The translations under genes and the position numbers were made by a program. The notes under the pieces were generated by a model. The model was not told where the DNA came from and did not search any database. It was given only the letters and a program-made list of their open reading frames with translations. Of a DNA stretch of 64,000 nucleotides, positions 36,081 through 44,831 are shown one piece after another. Numbering within the stretch: the first letter of the stretch is position 1; each line of letters starts with the position of its first letter. This DNA is from DASZUK01 sp963844575 (lineage in GTDB: Bacteria > Actinomycetota > Acidimicrobiia > Acidimicrobiales > RAAP-2): contig CAWJOU010000005.1 in assembly GCA_963844575.1 (NCBI GenBank), positions 3,162,001-3,226,000 of the forward strand, written 5' to 3'.

Positions 36081-36500
36081 TCAGGAGACCGACTCGAGGC
36101 CCTTCGCGAACCGGCCGGCGTGGGACTTCTCGGCCCGGGCCAGCGTCTCGAGCCACTCCGCGACCTCGTCGAAGCCCTCGTCGCGGGCGGTCTTGGCGAA
36201 GCCGGGGTACATCTCGGTGTACTCGTACGTCTCGCCCTCGATGGCGCTCTTCAGGTTGTCGGTCGTCGGTCCGACCGGCACGCCGGTCACCGGGTCGCCG
36301 ACCTCTTTCAAGAAGTCGAAGTGGCCGAACGCGTGGCCGGTCTCGCCCTCGGCGACCGAGCGGAACAGCGCGGCGACGTCCGGGTAGCCCTCGACGTCGG
36401 CCTTCTGGGCGAAGTACAGGTACCGGCGGTTGGCCTGGCTCTCGCCGGCGAACGCCGTCTTGAGGTTGTCTTCGGTCTTGGATCCCTTGAGTGCGGGCAT
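36081..36500 (-). CDS. Rubrerythrin diiron-domain protein
   Basis: Ferritin-like peroxidase domain of 139 residues with the diiron ligands in FAGESQANRRYLYFA, SVAEGETGHAFGHFD, IEGETYEYTEMYP and LARAEKSHAGRF. The rubredoxin domain of classical rubrerythrin is absent, so electrons must come from another protein. It lies between fur and DUF3501, all in one direction, and probably forms an operon with them. Confidence 0.93.
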   Translation of the reverse strand: MPALKGSKTEDNLKTAFAGESQANRRYLYFAQKADVEGYPDVAALFRSVAEGETGHAFGHFDFLKEVGDPVTGVPVGPTTDNLKSAIEGETYEYTEMYPGFAKTARDEGFDEVAEWLETLARAEKSHAGRFAKGLESVS

Positions 36501-36536
36501 AGTCGTCCTTCTCTCCTTTTTCGTTTCGTTTCCTGC

Positions 36537-36983
36537 TTACACCAATGCGTCGGCGTCGGCCGGGCTCGGACGGCAGTCCTGGCAGAGCCCACGGAAGACG
36601 ACCTCCGCGCTGCGGACCTCGTAGCCCTGCGCGTCGGCGGCCGGCACGGCCAACCCGGCGAAGTCGACGTGGAGGTCGCGGACCTTGCCGCACGAGCGGC
36701 AGACGAGGTGGTGGTGGGCCTCGTCGACGTTCGGGTCGAACCGGACCATCCCGGTGCCGACGTCGAGGGCGGCGATCTCCCCCAGCTCGGCCAGCTCGTA
36801 GAGCGTCTGGTAGACGGTCTTGAGCGAGATCGTCTCCATCTCCGTGCGGACGGCCTCGTAGACCGCCTCGGCCGACGGGTGGTCCTCGTTGCCCTCGAGG
36901 GCGCGGAACACGCACTGCCGTTGGGCCGTCACCTTGCGGCCGTTCGCCCGGAACAGGTCCGTCAGCTCGTCGGGGCTGCGCAT
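36537..36983 (-). CDS. Fur/PerR-family metal-dependent repressor
   Basis: Winged-helix repressor of 148 residues. The DNA-recognition part is KTVYQTLYELAELGEI, the regulatory metal site is DEAHHHLVC (His90-92), and structural zinc is held by C95/C98 and C134/C137. With rubrerythrin directly downstream, PerR-type peroxide sensing is more likely than iron sensing, but residues do not decide it. ATG 36983 is preferred over ATG 37022 because a -10 box (TATCCT) and a repeat pair lie between the two. Confidence 0.88.
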   Translation of the reverse strand: MRSPDELTDLFRANGRKVTAQRQCVFRALEGNEDHPSAEAVYEAVRTEMETISLKTVYQTLYELAELGEIAALDVGTGMVRFDPNVDEAHHHLVCRSCGKVRDLHVDFAGLAVPAADAQGYEVRSAEVVFRGLCQDCRPSPADADALV

Positions 36984-36992
36984 CGCTTTGCC

Positions 36993-37030
36993 AGGATACC
37001 ACCAACGATTGTTTTTTGACATCGATTGTT
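36993..37030 (-). promoter_or_regulatory. Promoter and direct-repeat operator candidate upstream of the fur gene
   Basis: TATCCT (36993-36998) is a -10 candidate ending 9 bases before the ATG at 36983. The octamer cgattgtt occurs at 37006 and at 37023, 17 bases apart, in the only AT-rich stretch between fur and glpD. This position fits autoregulation and could also affect the divergent glpD. Confidence 0.5.
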
Positions 37031-37056
37031 GAAATCCATCGAACCACGGAGTAACC

Positions 37057-38928
37057 GTGTGGCAGGCTGGGCCGGTGACGGCCGCTCAGCCTGAGGGCAC
37101 CGGCGTTTTCCGCCGCTCCGACGGACGGCAGCCGGGCTCGGCGTTCGACCGGGCGACGGCGCTGGCCCGGCTGGCCGGCGACTCGTTCGACGTCCTCGTC
37201 ATCGGCGGTGGCGTGACCGGCGCCGGCGTCGCCCTCGACGCGGCCAGCCGGGGGCTGCGGACCGCGCTGGTCGAGAAGGCCGACTTCGCGTCGGGGACGT
37301 CGTCGAAGTCGTCGAAGATGGTCCACGGCGGCATCCGGTACCTCCAGCAGCGCGAGATCCGGCTCGTCTACGAGAACCTCGCCGAACGGCAGCGGCTGCT
37401 CGACAACGCCCCGCACCTCGTCTCACCCCTCCCGTTCCTGATCCCGCTCTTCGGCCGCGACGGCGTCGTCTCGAAGACCGTCGCCCGCTCGTACGCCACC
37501 GCGCTCTGGCTCTACGACCTCACCGGCGGCCTGCGCATCGGCAGCCGACACCGGCGCGTCGACCGGGACGAGGCGCTCGAGCACCTGCCGACGCTGCGCA
37601 CCGACGACCTCGTCGCCGGCTTCTTGTACTTCGACGCCCGGGCCGACGACGCCCGCCTGACGCTCTCGCTGCTGCGGACGGCCGTCCTCGACCACGGCGC
37701 GGTCGCCGCCAACTACACCCGGGCCGCCGCCTTCTTGACCGACGACCGAGGTCGCGTCACCGGGGTCCGCGTCAGCCCGGCCGCCCGGCCCGGCGCGTCC
37801 GGCTCGTTCGGCGAGGTCGCCGAGGGACCGGACTTCGACGTCCGAGCGACCGTCGTCGTCAACGCCACCGGCGTCTGGGCCGACGACGTCGCCGCGCTCG
37901 AGGAAACCCACCGACCGACGCTCCGCCCGGCCAAGGGTGTCCACGTCACCGTGCCCGCGGCGAAGCTGCCGTGCGACATCGCGGCCGTCGTCCCCGTCCC
38001 CGGCGACAAGCGGTCGATCTTCGTCGTCCCCTGGCCCGAGGCCGACCTGACGTACATCGGCACGACCGACACCGACTACGACGGACCGCTCGACCACCCG
38101 ACGTGCACGCCCGACGACGTCGCCTACCTGCTCGGCGCGGTCAACGCGGCGACGACGTCGGACCTCTCGCCCGACGACGTCACCGGCGTCTGGGCCGGGC
38201 TGCGCCCACTGCTCGCGCCGGCCGACGGTCGGCCGGTCTCGGAGCGCACGGCCGACCTGTCGCGGCGCCACACCGTCCGTACGTCGCCGACCGGCGTCGT
38301 GACCGTGACCGGCGGGAAGCTGACGACGTACCGCAAGATGGCCGAGGACACCCTCGCCCAGGTCGTTCCCCTGCTCGGCCCGGACCGAGCGCGGTCGGCC
38401 GATCGGTGCGTCACCGCCAAGCTCCCGCTACGGGGGGCCCCGGCCGGCTCGCGCCACCGAGCCGTGCCGGTCGGTCGCCGCGGCTCCCGTCGCCGCAGCC
38501 GCTCGGCCGGGTCGGTTGGCGGGGCCGGGTCGGTTGGCGGGGCCGGGTCGGAGGCCGAAAGCCACGAGCACCTCGCCCGCCGGTACGGGACCGAGGCGCC
38601 GGCGGTGCTCGCCGTCGCCGACGGCCGGCCGGAGCTCCTCGAACCGATCGTCCCCGGCCTGCCGTACGTCGGGGCCGAGGTCGTCTACGCCGCCCGCGCC
38701 GAGATGGCCCAGTCGGTCGACGACGTCCTCTCGCGGCGCACCCGCGCCGTGCTGCAGCGGGCCCGGGCCAGCGCTGCCGCGGCCGACCGGGTGGCGGCGC
38801 TGCTCGCCGCCGAGCTCGGCTGGACGCCCGAGCAGGCCGCCGACCAAGCCGGCCGGTTCGCCGCCGCGGCCGAGGCCGAGCTGACCGCCGCCGGCATCCC
38901 GGCCGATGGTGCACCGGTGAGCCAGTGA
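37057..38928 (+). CDS. glpD: Glycerol-3-phosphate dehydrogenase (FAD)
   Basis: Membrane-associated flavoenzyme oxidising glycerol-3-phosphate to DHAP with electrons to the quinone pool. In 623 residues: FAD fingerprint DVLVIGGGVTGAGVALDA, then SSKSSKMVHGGIRYLQQ, VVNATGVWADDVA and TGGKLTTYRKMAEDTL. A Ser/Gly-rich insert near 485 is coded by an 18-bp tandem repeat (38506-38541). GTG 37057 is preceded by GGAG. It is first in a three-gene coupled operon with an AGPS-like gene and glpK. Confidence 0.94.
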   Translation: MWQAGPVTAAQPEGTGVFRRSDGRQPGSAFDRATALARLAGDSFDVLVIGGGVTGAGVALDAASRGLRTALVEKADFASGTSSKSSKMVHGGIRYLQQREIRLVYENLAERQRLLDNAPHLVSPLPFLIPLFGRDGVVSKTVARSYATALWLYDLTGGLRIGSRHRRVDRDEALEHLPTLRTDDLVAGFLYFDARADDARLTLSLLRTAVLDHGAVAANYTRAAAFLTDDRGRVTGVRVSPAARPGASGSFGEVAEGPDFDVRATVVVNATGVWADDVAALEETHRPTLRPAKGVHVTVPAAKLPCDIAAVVPVPGDKRSIFVVPWPEADLTYIGTTDTDYDGPLDHPTCTPDDVAYLLGAVNAATTSDLSPDDVTGVWAGLRPLLAPADGRPVSERTADLSRRHTVRTSPTGVVTVTGGKLTTYRKMAEDTLAQVVPLLGPDRARSADRCVTAKLPLRGAPAGSRHRAVPVGRRGSRRRSRSAGSVGGAGSVGGAGSEAESHEHLARRYGTEAPAVLAVADGRPELLEPIVPGLPYVGAEVVYAARAEMAQSVDDVLSRRTRAVLQRARASAAAADRVAALLAAELGWTPEQAADQAGRFAAAAEAELTAAGIPADGAPVSQ

Positions 38929-40493
38929 CGACCCCGACGCCGCCGACGCCGGTCGACGGCGAGCCGGCCGCGGTCACCGATCGGCTCGGCGGTCAGCGGG
39001 TGACGACCGCCGGCGCGCTGCTCGAGCACCTGGCGGCCAGTGGCGCGGAGGTGCGCACCGGCGACGGCGACCGGGTCGAGGCCGGGCGTGACTGGTGGCC
39101 GCTCGCCATCGCGTGGGCCGCCCGCGGCCAGGTGCCGGCCCGACCGGCCGCGGTCGTCCGGCCGTCGACCACCGAGCAGGTCGCGGCCGTCCTCGCCGGT
39201 TGCTCGGCCGCCGGCGTGCCGGTGACGCCGGTGGCCGGCCGGAGTGGCGTCGGCGGCGGCTCCGTCCCCGTCTTCGGCGGCGTCGCCCTCGACTGCACCG
39301 GGCTGGTCGGCGACGTCACCGTCGACGAGACGTCGCTCGTGGCGGAGGTGCCGGCCGGGACGTTCGGGCCGGACCTCGAGGCGGCCCTCGCCGGCATCGG
39401 CGACGGCTACACGCTCGGCCACTGGCCGCAGTCGATGGACCTGTCGACGGTCGGTGGCTGGCTGGCCTGTCGCGGCGCCGGCCAGTACTCGACCCGCTAC
39501 GGGAAGATCGAGGATCTCGTCATCGGCCTCGAAGTCGTCCTGGCCGACGGCCGCGTCGTGCAGACCGAGGGCCGGGCACCGCGGGCCGCGACCGGCCCGA
39601 GCCTGACGCAGCTCTTCGTCGGCAGCGAGGGCACGCTCGGCGTCATCACCCGGGCGTGGTTCCGGGTGCGCCCGCGGCCGGCCGCCGAGGGGCGCCGGGC
39701 GTTCGGGTTCGCCAGCTTCGCCGACGGGCTCGACGCCTGCCGCCGGGTCCTGCGCCGCGGGGCGACGCCGGCCGTCCTCCGCCTCTACGACCGCGTCGAG
39801 TCACAGCGGAGCTTCGAGCGCGACGACACGTGCGTGCTCGTCGTCCTCGACGAGGCCGACCCGGCGCTGCTCGACGCCACGCTGTCGATCGTCGACGACG
39901 AGTGCACCGCCGCTGGCGGCGCCGGTGGCGCGGCCGCGGGCGGCGCCGGTGGGACCGCCGCCGAGCGGCTGCCCGACGACCTCGTCGACCGGTGGCTGGC
40001 CCACCGCAACGACGTCACCGCCCTCGCCCCGCTGTGGCGCGCCGACGTCGTCGTCGACACCGTCGAGATCGCCGGACGCTGGGCTGCGCTGCCGGGCCTG
40101 GCCGACGACGTCGTCGCCGCGCTGAGCCGCCTGCCCGGCACGTTGGCGGCGTCGGTCCACCAGTCGCACGCGTACACCGACGGCGCCTGCCTCTACTTCA
40201 CGTTCGCCGGCCGGCGGCCCGACGGCGACCCGGGCGGCGATCGCGGCCTGGCGTGGGAGGAGGCGTACTACCGCCGGGCCTGGGACGTCGTCACCACCAC
40301 CGTGCTCGACGCCGGCGCGGCGATCAGCCACCACCACGGCATCGGCCTCAACCGGTCCCGGTTCGTCGAGGACGCCCTCGGCACCGGTTTCGAGGTGCTC
40401 GTCGCGGTCAAGCAGGCCCTCGACCCGGCCGGCATCCTCAACCCCGGCAAGCTCGGCCTGCCGTCCCGCTTCGGCGCCGTCCCCTGGCCGTGA
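38925..40493 (+). CDS. FAD-binding oxidase resembling alkyldihydroxyacetonephosphate synthase
   Basis: VAO-type flavoprotein of 522 residues. The FAD domain has VVRPSTTEQVAAVLAGC, VAGRSGVGGGSVP, LGHWPQSMDLSTVGGWLACR, GAGQYSTRYGKIEDLVIGLE and VGSEGTLGVIT. The C-terminal HHHGIGLNRSRFV matches the catalytic His run of AGPS, the enzyme that swaps the acyl chain of acyl-DHAP for an ether-linked alkyl chain. GTG 38925 overlaps the glpD stop (GTGA). Placement between glpD and glpK links it to DHAP and glycerol metabolism; ether-lipid synthesis is a reasonable but untested role. Confidence 0.87.
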   Translation: MTTPTPPTPVDGEPAAVTDRLGGQRVTTAGALLEHLAASGAEVRTGDGDRVEAGRDWWPLAIAWAARGQVPARPAAVVRPSTTEQVAAVLAGCSAAGVPVTPVAGRSGVGGGSVPVFGGVALDCTGLVGDVTVDETSLVAEVPAGTFGPDLEAALAGIGDGYTLGHWPQSMDLSTVGGWLACRGAGQYSTRYGKIEDLVIGLEVVLADGRVVQTEGRAPRAATGPSLTQLFVGSEGTLGVITRAWFRVRPRPAAEGRRAFGFASFADGLDACRRVLRRGATPAVLRLYDRVESQRSFERDDTCVLVVLDEADPALLDATLSIVDDECTAAGGAGGAAAGGAGGTAAERLPDDLVDRWLAHRNDVTALAPLWRADVVVDTVEIAGRWAALPGLADDVVAALSRLPGTLAASVHQSHAYTDGACLYFTFAGRRPDGDPGGDRGLAWEEAYYRRAWDVVTTTVLDAGAAISHHHGIGLNRSRFVEDALGTGFEVLVAVKQALDPAGILNPGKLGLPSRFGAVPWP

Positions 40494-42088
40494 GCCCGGC
40501 GGGAGTTGGCGGGAGCCGCGCCGGTCTCGGCGGGGCCGGCGAGAGCTTGCTGGTCGTCGACGTCGGCACGTCCGGCGTCCGGGCGGCCGTCGTCCGGCCG
40601 GACGCCACCGTCATCCATGTCCACCACCGGACCGTGCTGCCGGAGAGCCCCGGCCCCGGGCTCGTCGAGGTCGACGCGGCGGCCCTCGCCAGTGCGGTCG
40701 TCGACGTCGCCAACGCCGCCCTGGCCGACGGCGGCCCGGTAGCCGGCGTCGGGATCGCCAACCAGCGGGCGACCACCGTCGTCTGGGAGCGGGCGACCGG
40801 CCGGCCGGTGGCGCCGGGCCTCGGTTGGCAGGATCTCCGCACCGTCGGGACGTGCCTCGCCCTCCAGGCCGACGGGCTCCGGCTGGCGCCGAACATGTCG
40901 GCGACGAAGCTGGCCGCGATCCTCGACGCGGTCGACCCAGACCGTTCGCTGGCCGACGCCGGCGCGCTGTGCTTCGGGACGATCGACACCTGGGTGGCGT
41001 GGACCCTGGCCGGCGGGGCCGGCGGTGGGCGGCTCCACGTCACCGATCCGACGAACGTCGCTGTCACCGGGCTCGTCCGGCCCGGCGCCGATGACTGGAC
41101 GATCGGTGGCGGGGCCGGTGGTGGTGAGGCGGCCGGGGGCGAGGCGGCCGGGGGCTGGGTGTGGGACGAGCGGGTCCTCGACGCCCTCCGCATCCCGACG
41201 GCCGTCCTGCCGCGGATCGTCGACTCGTCCGGGCCGGTTGGCGAGGCCGCGGCGCTGCCGGGCTCGCCGACGATCTGCGGCATCGTCGGCGACCAACAGG
41301 CATCGCTGGTCGGCCAGGGCTGCACCCGCGCCGGTCTGGCGAAGGCGACGTTCGGCACCGGCGGCATGCTCGACCTGTGCACCGGACCGCGGCCGCCGAC
41401 CACCCTCGGGCGCGGGCCGGCCGGGACGTTCCCGATCGTCGCCTGGCAGCGGGCCGGCACGCCGTCCTGGGGCGTCGAGGCCGTGATGCTCTCCGCCGGC
41501 GCGTGCGTCGAGTGGCTCCGCGACGACCTCGGCCTGCTGGCCAGCGCCGAGGAGTCGGCGACCGTTGCCGGGGCCTGTGCCGACACCGGCGACGTCTGGT
41601 TCGTCCCCGCGCTGCTCGGCCTGGGCACGCCGGTCTGGGACTTCGGCGCCCGCGGCACGCTCGTCGGCATCACCCGGGGCACCGGCCGACCGGAGGTCGT
41701 CCGGGCCGTCCTCGAAGGCGTCGCCCACCGCGGCGCCGACCTTCTGGAGGCGGCCGAAGCCGATACCGGGTTCGCCATCGAGACCCTCCGGGTCGACGGC
41801 GGGATGGTCGCCAACGACGTCTTCGTCGCCGCCCTGGCCGACGCGACCGGCCGGCCGGTCGAGGTCTCGCCGGTCCTCGAGGCGACGACGCTCGGCGCCG
41901 GCTTCCTCGCCGGGCTGGCCACCGGTACGTGGGCCGACGAGGACGACGTCGCCGCGGCATACGCCCCGGCCCGTACCGTCGAGCCGGCTCGGCCGGCCCC
42001 GGAGCGAGCCGCCCGGCGGGAGCGATGGCTGGCCGCCCGGGAACGGGCGACCGGCACCATCCCCGAGCTCTCCGGCATCGACTTCTAG
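40490..42088 (+). CDS. glpK: Glycerol kinase
   Basis: FGGY-family kinase making glycerol-3-phosphate. In 532 residues: the N-terminal phosphate loop VVDVGTSGVRAAVV, GIANQRATTVVWERATGRPV, WQDLRT, GDQQASLVGQGC, FGTGGMLDLCTG and the C-terminal LRVDGGMVANDVF. A Gly/Ala/Glu insert (GGGAGGGEAAGGEAAGG) sits in the N-terminal domain. It overlaps the AGPS-like gene by GTGA. Glycerol uptake facilitator glpF is not present. Confidence 0.93.
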   Translation: MSPAGVGGSRAGLGGAGESLLVVDVGTSGVRAAVVRPDATVIHVHHRTVLPESPGPGLVEVDAAALASAVVDVANAALADGGPVAGVGIANQRATTVVWERATGRPVAPGLGWQDLRTVGTCLALQADGLRLAPNMSATKLAAILDAVDPDRSLADAGALCFGTIDTWVAWTLAGGAGGGRLHVTDPTNVAVTGLVRPGADDWTIGGGAGGGEAAGGEAAGGWVWDERVLDALRIPTAVLPRIVDSSGPVGEAAALPGSPTICGIVGDQQASLVGQGCTRAGLAKATFGTGGMLDLCTGPRPPTTLGRGPAGTFPIVAWQRAGTPSWGVEAVMLSAGACVEWLRDDLGLLASAEESATVAGACADTGDVWFVPALLGLGTPVWDFGARGTLVGITRGTGRPEVVRAVLEGVAHRGADLLEAAEADTGFAIETLRVDGGMVANDVFVAALADATGRPVEVSPVLEATTLGAGFLAGLATGTWADEDDVAAAYAPARTVEPARPAPERAARRERWLAARERATGTIPELSGIDF

Positions 42089-42100
42089 TCCGGGAACGTC

Positions 42101-42670
42101 GTGGTACCTGATTCCTACGCCGACTTCTTCGTCGCCAGCGCCGGCGTGGCCGGGGCCCTGGTCGGCCTGCTCTTCGTCGCCCTCTCGGTCGCCCGGGAGC
42201 CGAAGACCGCCGTGGATCGGCTGGACCTGGATGCGCGGGCCGGCGTCGCGTTCTCCGCCTTCACGGACGCCCTCGTCGTCTCGCTGTTCGCCATCATCCC
42301 CGGCGTCAAGATCGGTATCCCCGCCGTCGTCAGCGGCTTCGGCGGCCTGGCGACGTGCCTCGCCATCGGCCTGGTCATGTGGCGGCTCGATAGCCCCGGC
42401 CGGCGACGGCTACGGGCATTGGGCCTACAGGCGCTGGTGTTCGTCTACCAGATCGTCACCGGGGTCCAGCTGATCGTCGACCCAAACAACGGCTTCGCCA
42501 TCCGGACCACCGCGGGCATCGTCGTCGCGCTCTTCTTGGTCGGGATCGCTCGAGCCTGGGCCCTCATCGGGGCTCGTGGCGTCGGGCTGTCGCGAGCCAT
42601 CCGCGATGCCGTCCGTGGACTGCCGATCGACGTCGGCGACAGCGCGGAGACGACCGACGACGGACAGTGA
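42101..42670 (+). CDS. Integral membrane protein of unknown function
   Basis: A 189-residue membrane protein with about five hydrophobic segments; the first (ASAGVAGALVGLLFVALSV) follows a short DSYADFF lead typical of a widespread actinobacterial family without assigned role. GTG 42101 lies 12 bp after glpK, so it may be the last gene of that operon. Nothing in its sequence indicates transport or catalysis. Confidence 0.72.
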   Translation: MVPDSYADFFVASAGVAGALVGLLFVALSVAREPKTAVDRLDLDARAGVAFSAFTDALVVSLFAIIPGVKIGIPAVVSGFGGLATCLAIGLVMWRLDSPGRRRLRALGLQALVFVYQIVTGVQLIVDPNNGFAIRTTAGIVVALFLVGIARAWALIGARGVGLSRAIRDAVRGLPIDVGDSAETTDDGQ

Positions 42671-42717
42671 GGATCGCGCCGGGCGGTCGACGGCCGAGAT
42701 CGGGTGTCGTCGCCCGC

Positions 42718-44106
42718 TCAGGCCTGGTCGAGCAGCGCCAACGCGGCGTCCCAGCTGGCGCCGGCCACGAGCAGCGGACGAAATGCCATCAGCTGGCGCG
42801 GACGGCTGATCGCCAGGGCGGCGGTGAGACGGCCCTCGCGGCCGTAGATGGCGACGAACTTTCCGTCCGGTTCCGTGCCCTCCGCCGGACTGGCGCCGGT
42901 CGCGCCGGTGTCGGCCGGGCCGTCACCGGCTCGGCCACTGGTGGAGCCCTTCTCGCCGGGGATGGCCCCGTGGACGATGGCGACATCGTCGGTCGGCCAC
43001 GGTCGACCGAGAACCTGAATGCGCAGGCCGTACTGGTCCGACCAGAAGTACGGCACCGGGTCGAAGTCGGGCGCCGATGCCCGACCGGCCAGCAGGTGCC
43101 GGGCGGCCGCTGAGCCCATCTGCGAGGCGACCTCCCAATGCTCGATCCGTACCAGTTCCTCGTCGCCGTGGTGGCGCCAGTTCCAGCGAGCGAGATCGCC
43201 GACCGCGACCACCCGGTCGGCGGCGAAGAGGGCGGCATCGCAGACGACCCCGTTGTCGATCGTGAGGCCGGAGCCGTCGAGCCACTCGACGTTCGGCACG
43301 ACGCCGATGCCGACGACGACGACGTCCGCCGGCAGGGACGTGCCGTCCGTCAGCTCGACCGTCCGGTCCGGACCGATGGCGACCACGCCGGTGCCCGTCC
43401 GCAGGTCGACACCGTGGCGGCCGTGCAGCGCACCGCAGGCCGCCCCGATCCGCTCGCCGAGCGCCGGGGCGAGCGGCGTGGCGAGCGCTTCGATGACGGT
43501 CACCGCGCAGCCGAGCCCGGTGCACGTCGACGCCACCTCCGACCCGATGAACCCGGCCCCGACGACGACCACCCGGGCGCCGGTGCCAGCCGCGGCGACC
43601 CGGTGGCGGAGCGACTCGCAGTCGTCGAGGGTGCGCAAGACGTGGACGCCGTCGATCCCGTCGGTGCCCGGCAGCGTGCGGGGACGGGCCCCGGTGGCGA
43701 CGACCACCCGGTCCGCGTCGACGACCGCGCCGTCGTCCAGCTCGATCCGGCCGGCGTCGGCGTCGAGGGAGACCGCCCGACGGCCGACGCGGACGTCGAC
43801 ACCGAGGTCGTGGAGGGCGTGGTAGTCGGCCAGGACGACCCGTTCCGGCGGCCAGGTACCGGCAAGCACCTGCTTCGACAGCGGCGGCCGGTCGTACGGG
43901 TAGTGGAGCTCGTCGCCGACGAGCGTGATCCGGCCGGTGAAGCCGTGCTCCCGGAGTCCCTGGACCGTACGGAGACCGGCCAGCGACGCGCCGACGACGG
44001 TCACCGACCCGTCGGTCGCCAGCGGGCCGGCCGGGTCGTCGGCAGTCGAGGTAGTCGAGGCAGTGGCGGGGCCCGGGGCCGACGTGGCCGAGGGAGCGCC
44101 GGTCAT
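42718..44106 (-). CDS. FAD-dependent pyridine nucleotide oxidoreductase (ferredoxin reductase type)
   Basis: Two-dinucleotide-binding-domain flavoprotein of 462 residues resembling rubredoxin or ferredoxin reductases. FAD fingerprint VTVVGASLAGLRTVQGLRE, DRPPLSKQVLAGTW, a second fold VVVVGAGFIGSEVAS and VVAVGDLARW. No redox-active CxxC is visible. A low-complexity Gly/Ala/Thr insert precedes the C-terminal domain. ATG 44106 overlaps the metallo-beta-lactamase stop (ATGA). Confidence 0.88.
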   Translation of the reverse strand: MTGAPSATSAPGPATASTTSTADDPAGPLATDGSVTVVGASLAGLRTVQGLREHGFTGRITLVGDELHYPYDRPPLSKQVLAGTWPPERVVLADYHALHDLGVDVRVGRRAVSLDADAGRIELDDGAVVDADRVVVATGARPRTLPGTDGIDGVHVLRTLDDCESLRHRVAAAGTGARVVVVGAGFIGSEVASTCTGLGCAVTVIEALATPLAPALGERIGAACGALHGRHGVDLRTGTGVVAIGPDRTVELTDGTSLPADVVVVGIGVVPNVEWLDGSGLTIDNGVVCDAALFAADRVVAVGDLARWNWRHHGDEELVRIEHWEVASQMGSAAARHLLAGRASAPDFDPVPYFWSDQYGLRIQVLGRPWPTDDVAIVHGAIPGEKGSTSGRAGDGPADTGATGASPAEGTEPDGKFVAIYGREGRLTAALAISRPRQLMAFRPLLVAGASWDAALALLDQA

Positions 44107-44831
44107 CGACCGAACACGGCCAGCCACTCTTGGGCGGACCGCGGCCGGAAGACGAAGTTGTCGCGCCGGGTGTCGCCCATCGACGCCGACGGATCGGCCG
44201 AGTAGAGGTGGCCTGGGTAGACGACCGCTTCGTCGGGGACGCGGGCGAGCCGCGTCGTCAGCGACTCGTACATCGCCTCCGGGTCACTGCCCGGGAGGTC
44301 GGTCCGGCCGCAGCCCTCGAGGAAGAGCGTGTCCCCCGACACCAGCCGGCCGTCGACCAAGAAGCACTGGCTGCCGGGCGTGTGGCCAGGCGTGTGGAGG
44401 AGCTCCACCGTCACCTCCCCCACCGGCACGACGTCGCCACTGTCGTGGGCGACGAGGTGGTCGGTCGTCAGGCCGGTCGTGCGGACCACCCACGGGACCT
44501 CGTCCCGCTGGACGTGGACCGGCACCTGCTGGCGCTCCAGCAGCGCGGCGACACCTTCGATCGACCAGCCGGCCATCTCCCCGCCGACGTGATCCGGGTG
44601 GTAGTGCGTGCCGAGCACGCCGACGCATCGCATCCCGTCGGCGGCCAGCCCGTCCAGCAGGTCGCCGACCGCGTAGGCCGGGTCGACGAGGAGCGCCTCA
44701 CCGGTCTCCCGGTCCCCGACCGCGTAGACGAAGTTGACCATCTGCCGGGCCACCGGGTCCTGGTGGGCGAAGTCGCGGCCGGAAAGGAGCTGGCGAAAGT
44801 ACAGCCGGTCGTCCGGCCCGTCGCCGGTCAT
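44103..44831 (-). CDS. Metallo-beta-lactamase fold hydrolase (glyoxalase II / persulfide dioxygenase type)
   Basis: Metal-dependent hydrolase of 242 residues. The motif GTHYHPDHVGG supplies the first metal ligands, HTPGHTPGSQCFL and SGDTLFLEGCGR the next ones, and VVYPGHLY the last His. The ETHE1/glyoxalase-II branch uses these for persulfide oxidation or thioester hydrolysis; the substrate is not decided. Its neighbour is an FAD reductase, coupled by ATGA. Its ATG shares a base with the xseB stop. Confidence 0.87.
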   Translation of the reverse strand: MTGDGPDDRLYFRQLLSGRDFAHQDPVARQMVNFVYAVGDRETGEALLVDPAYAVGDLLDGLAADGMRCVGVLGTHYHPDHVGGEMAGWSIEGVAALLERQQVPVHVQRDEVPWVVRTTGLTTDHLVAHDSGDVVPVGEVTVELLHTPGHTPGSQCFLVDGRLVSGDTLFLEGCGRTDLPGSDPEAMYESLTTRLARVPDEAVVYPGHLYSADPSASMGDTRRDNFVFRPRSAQEWLAVFGR

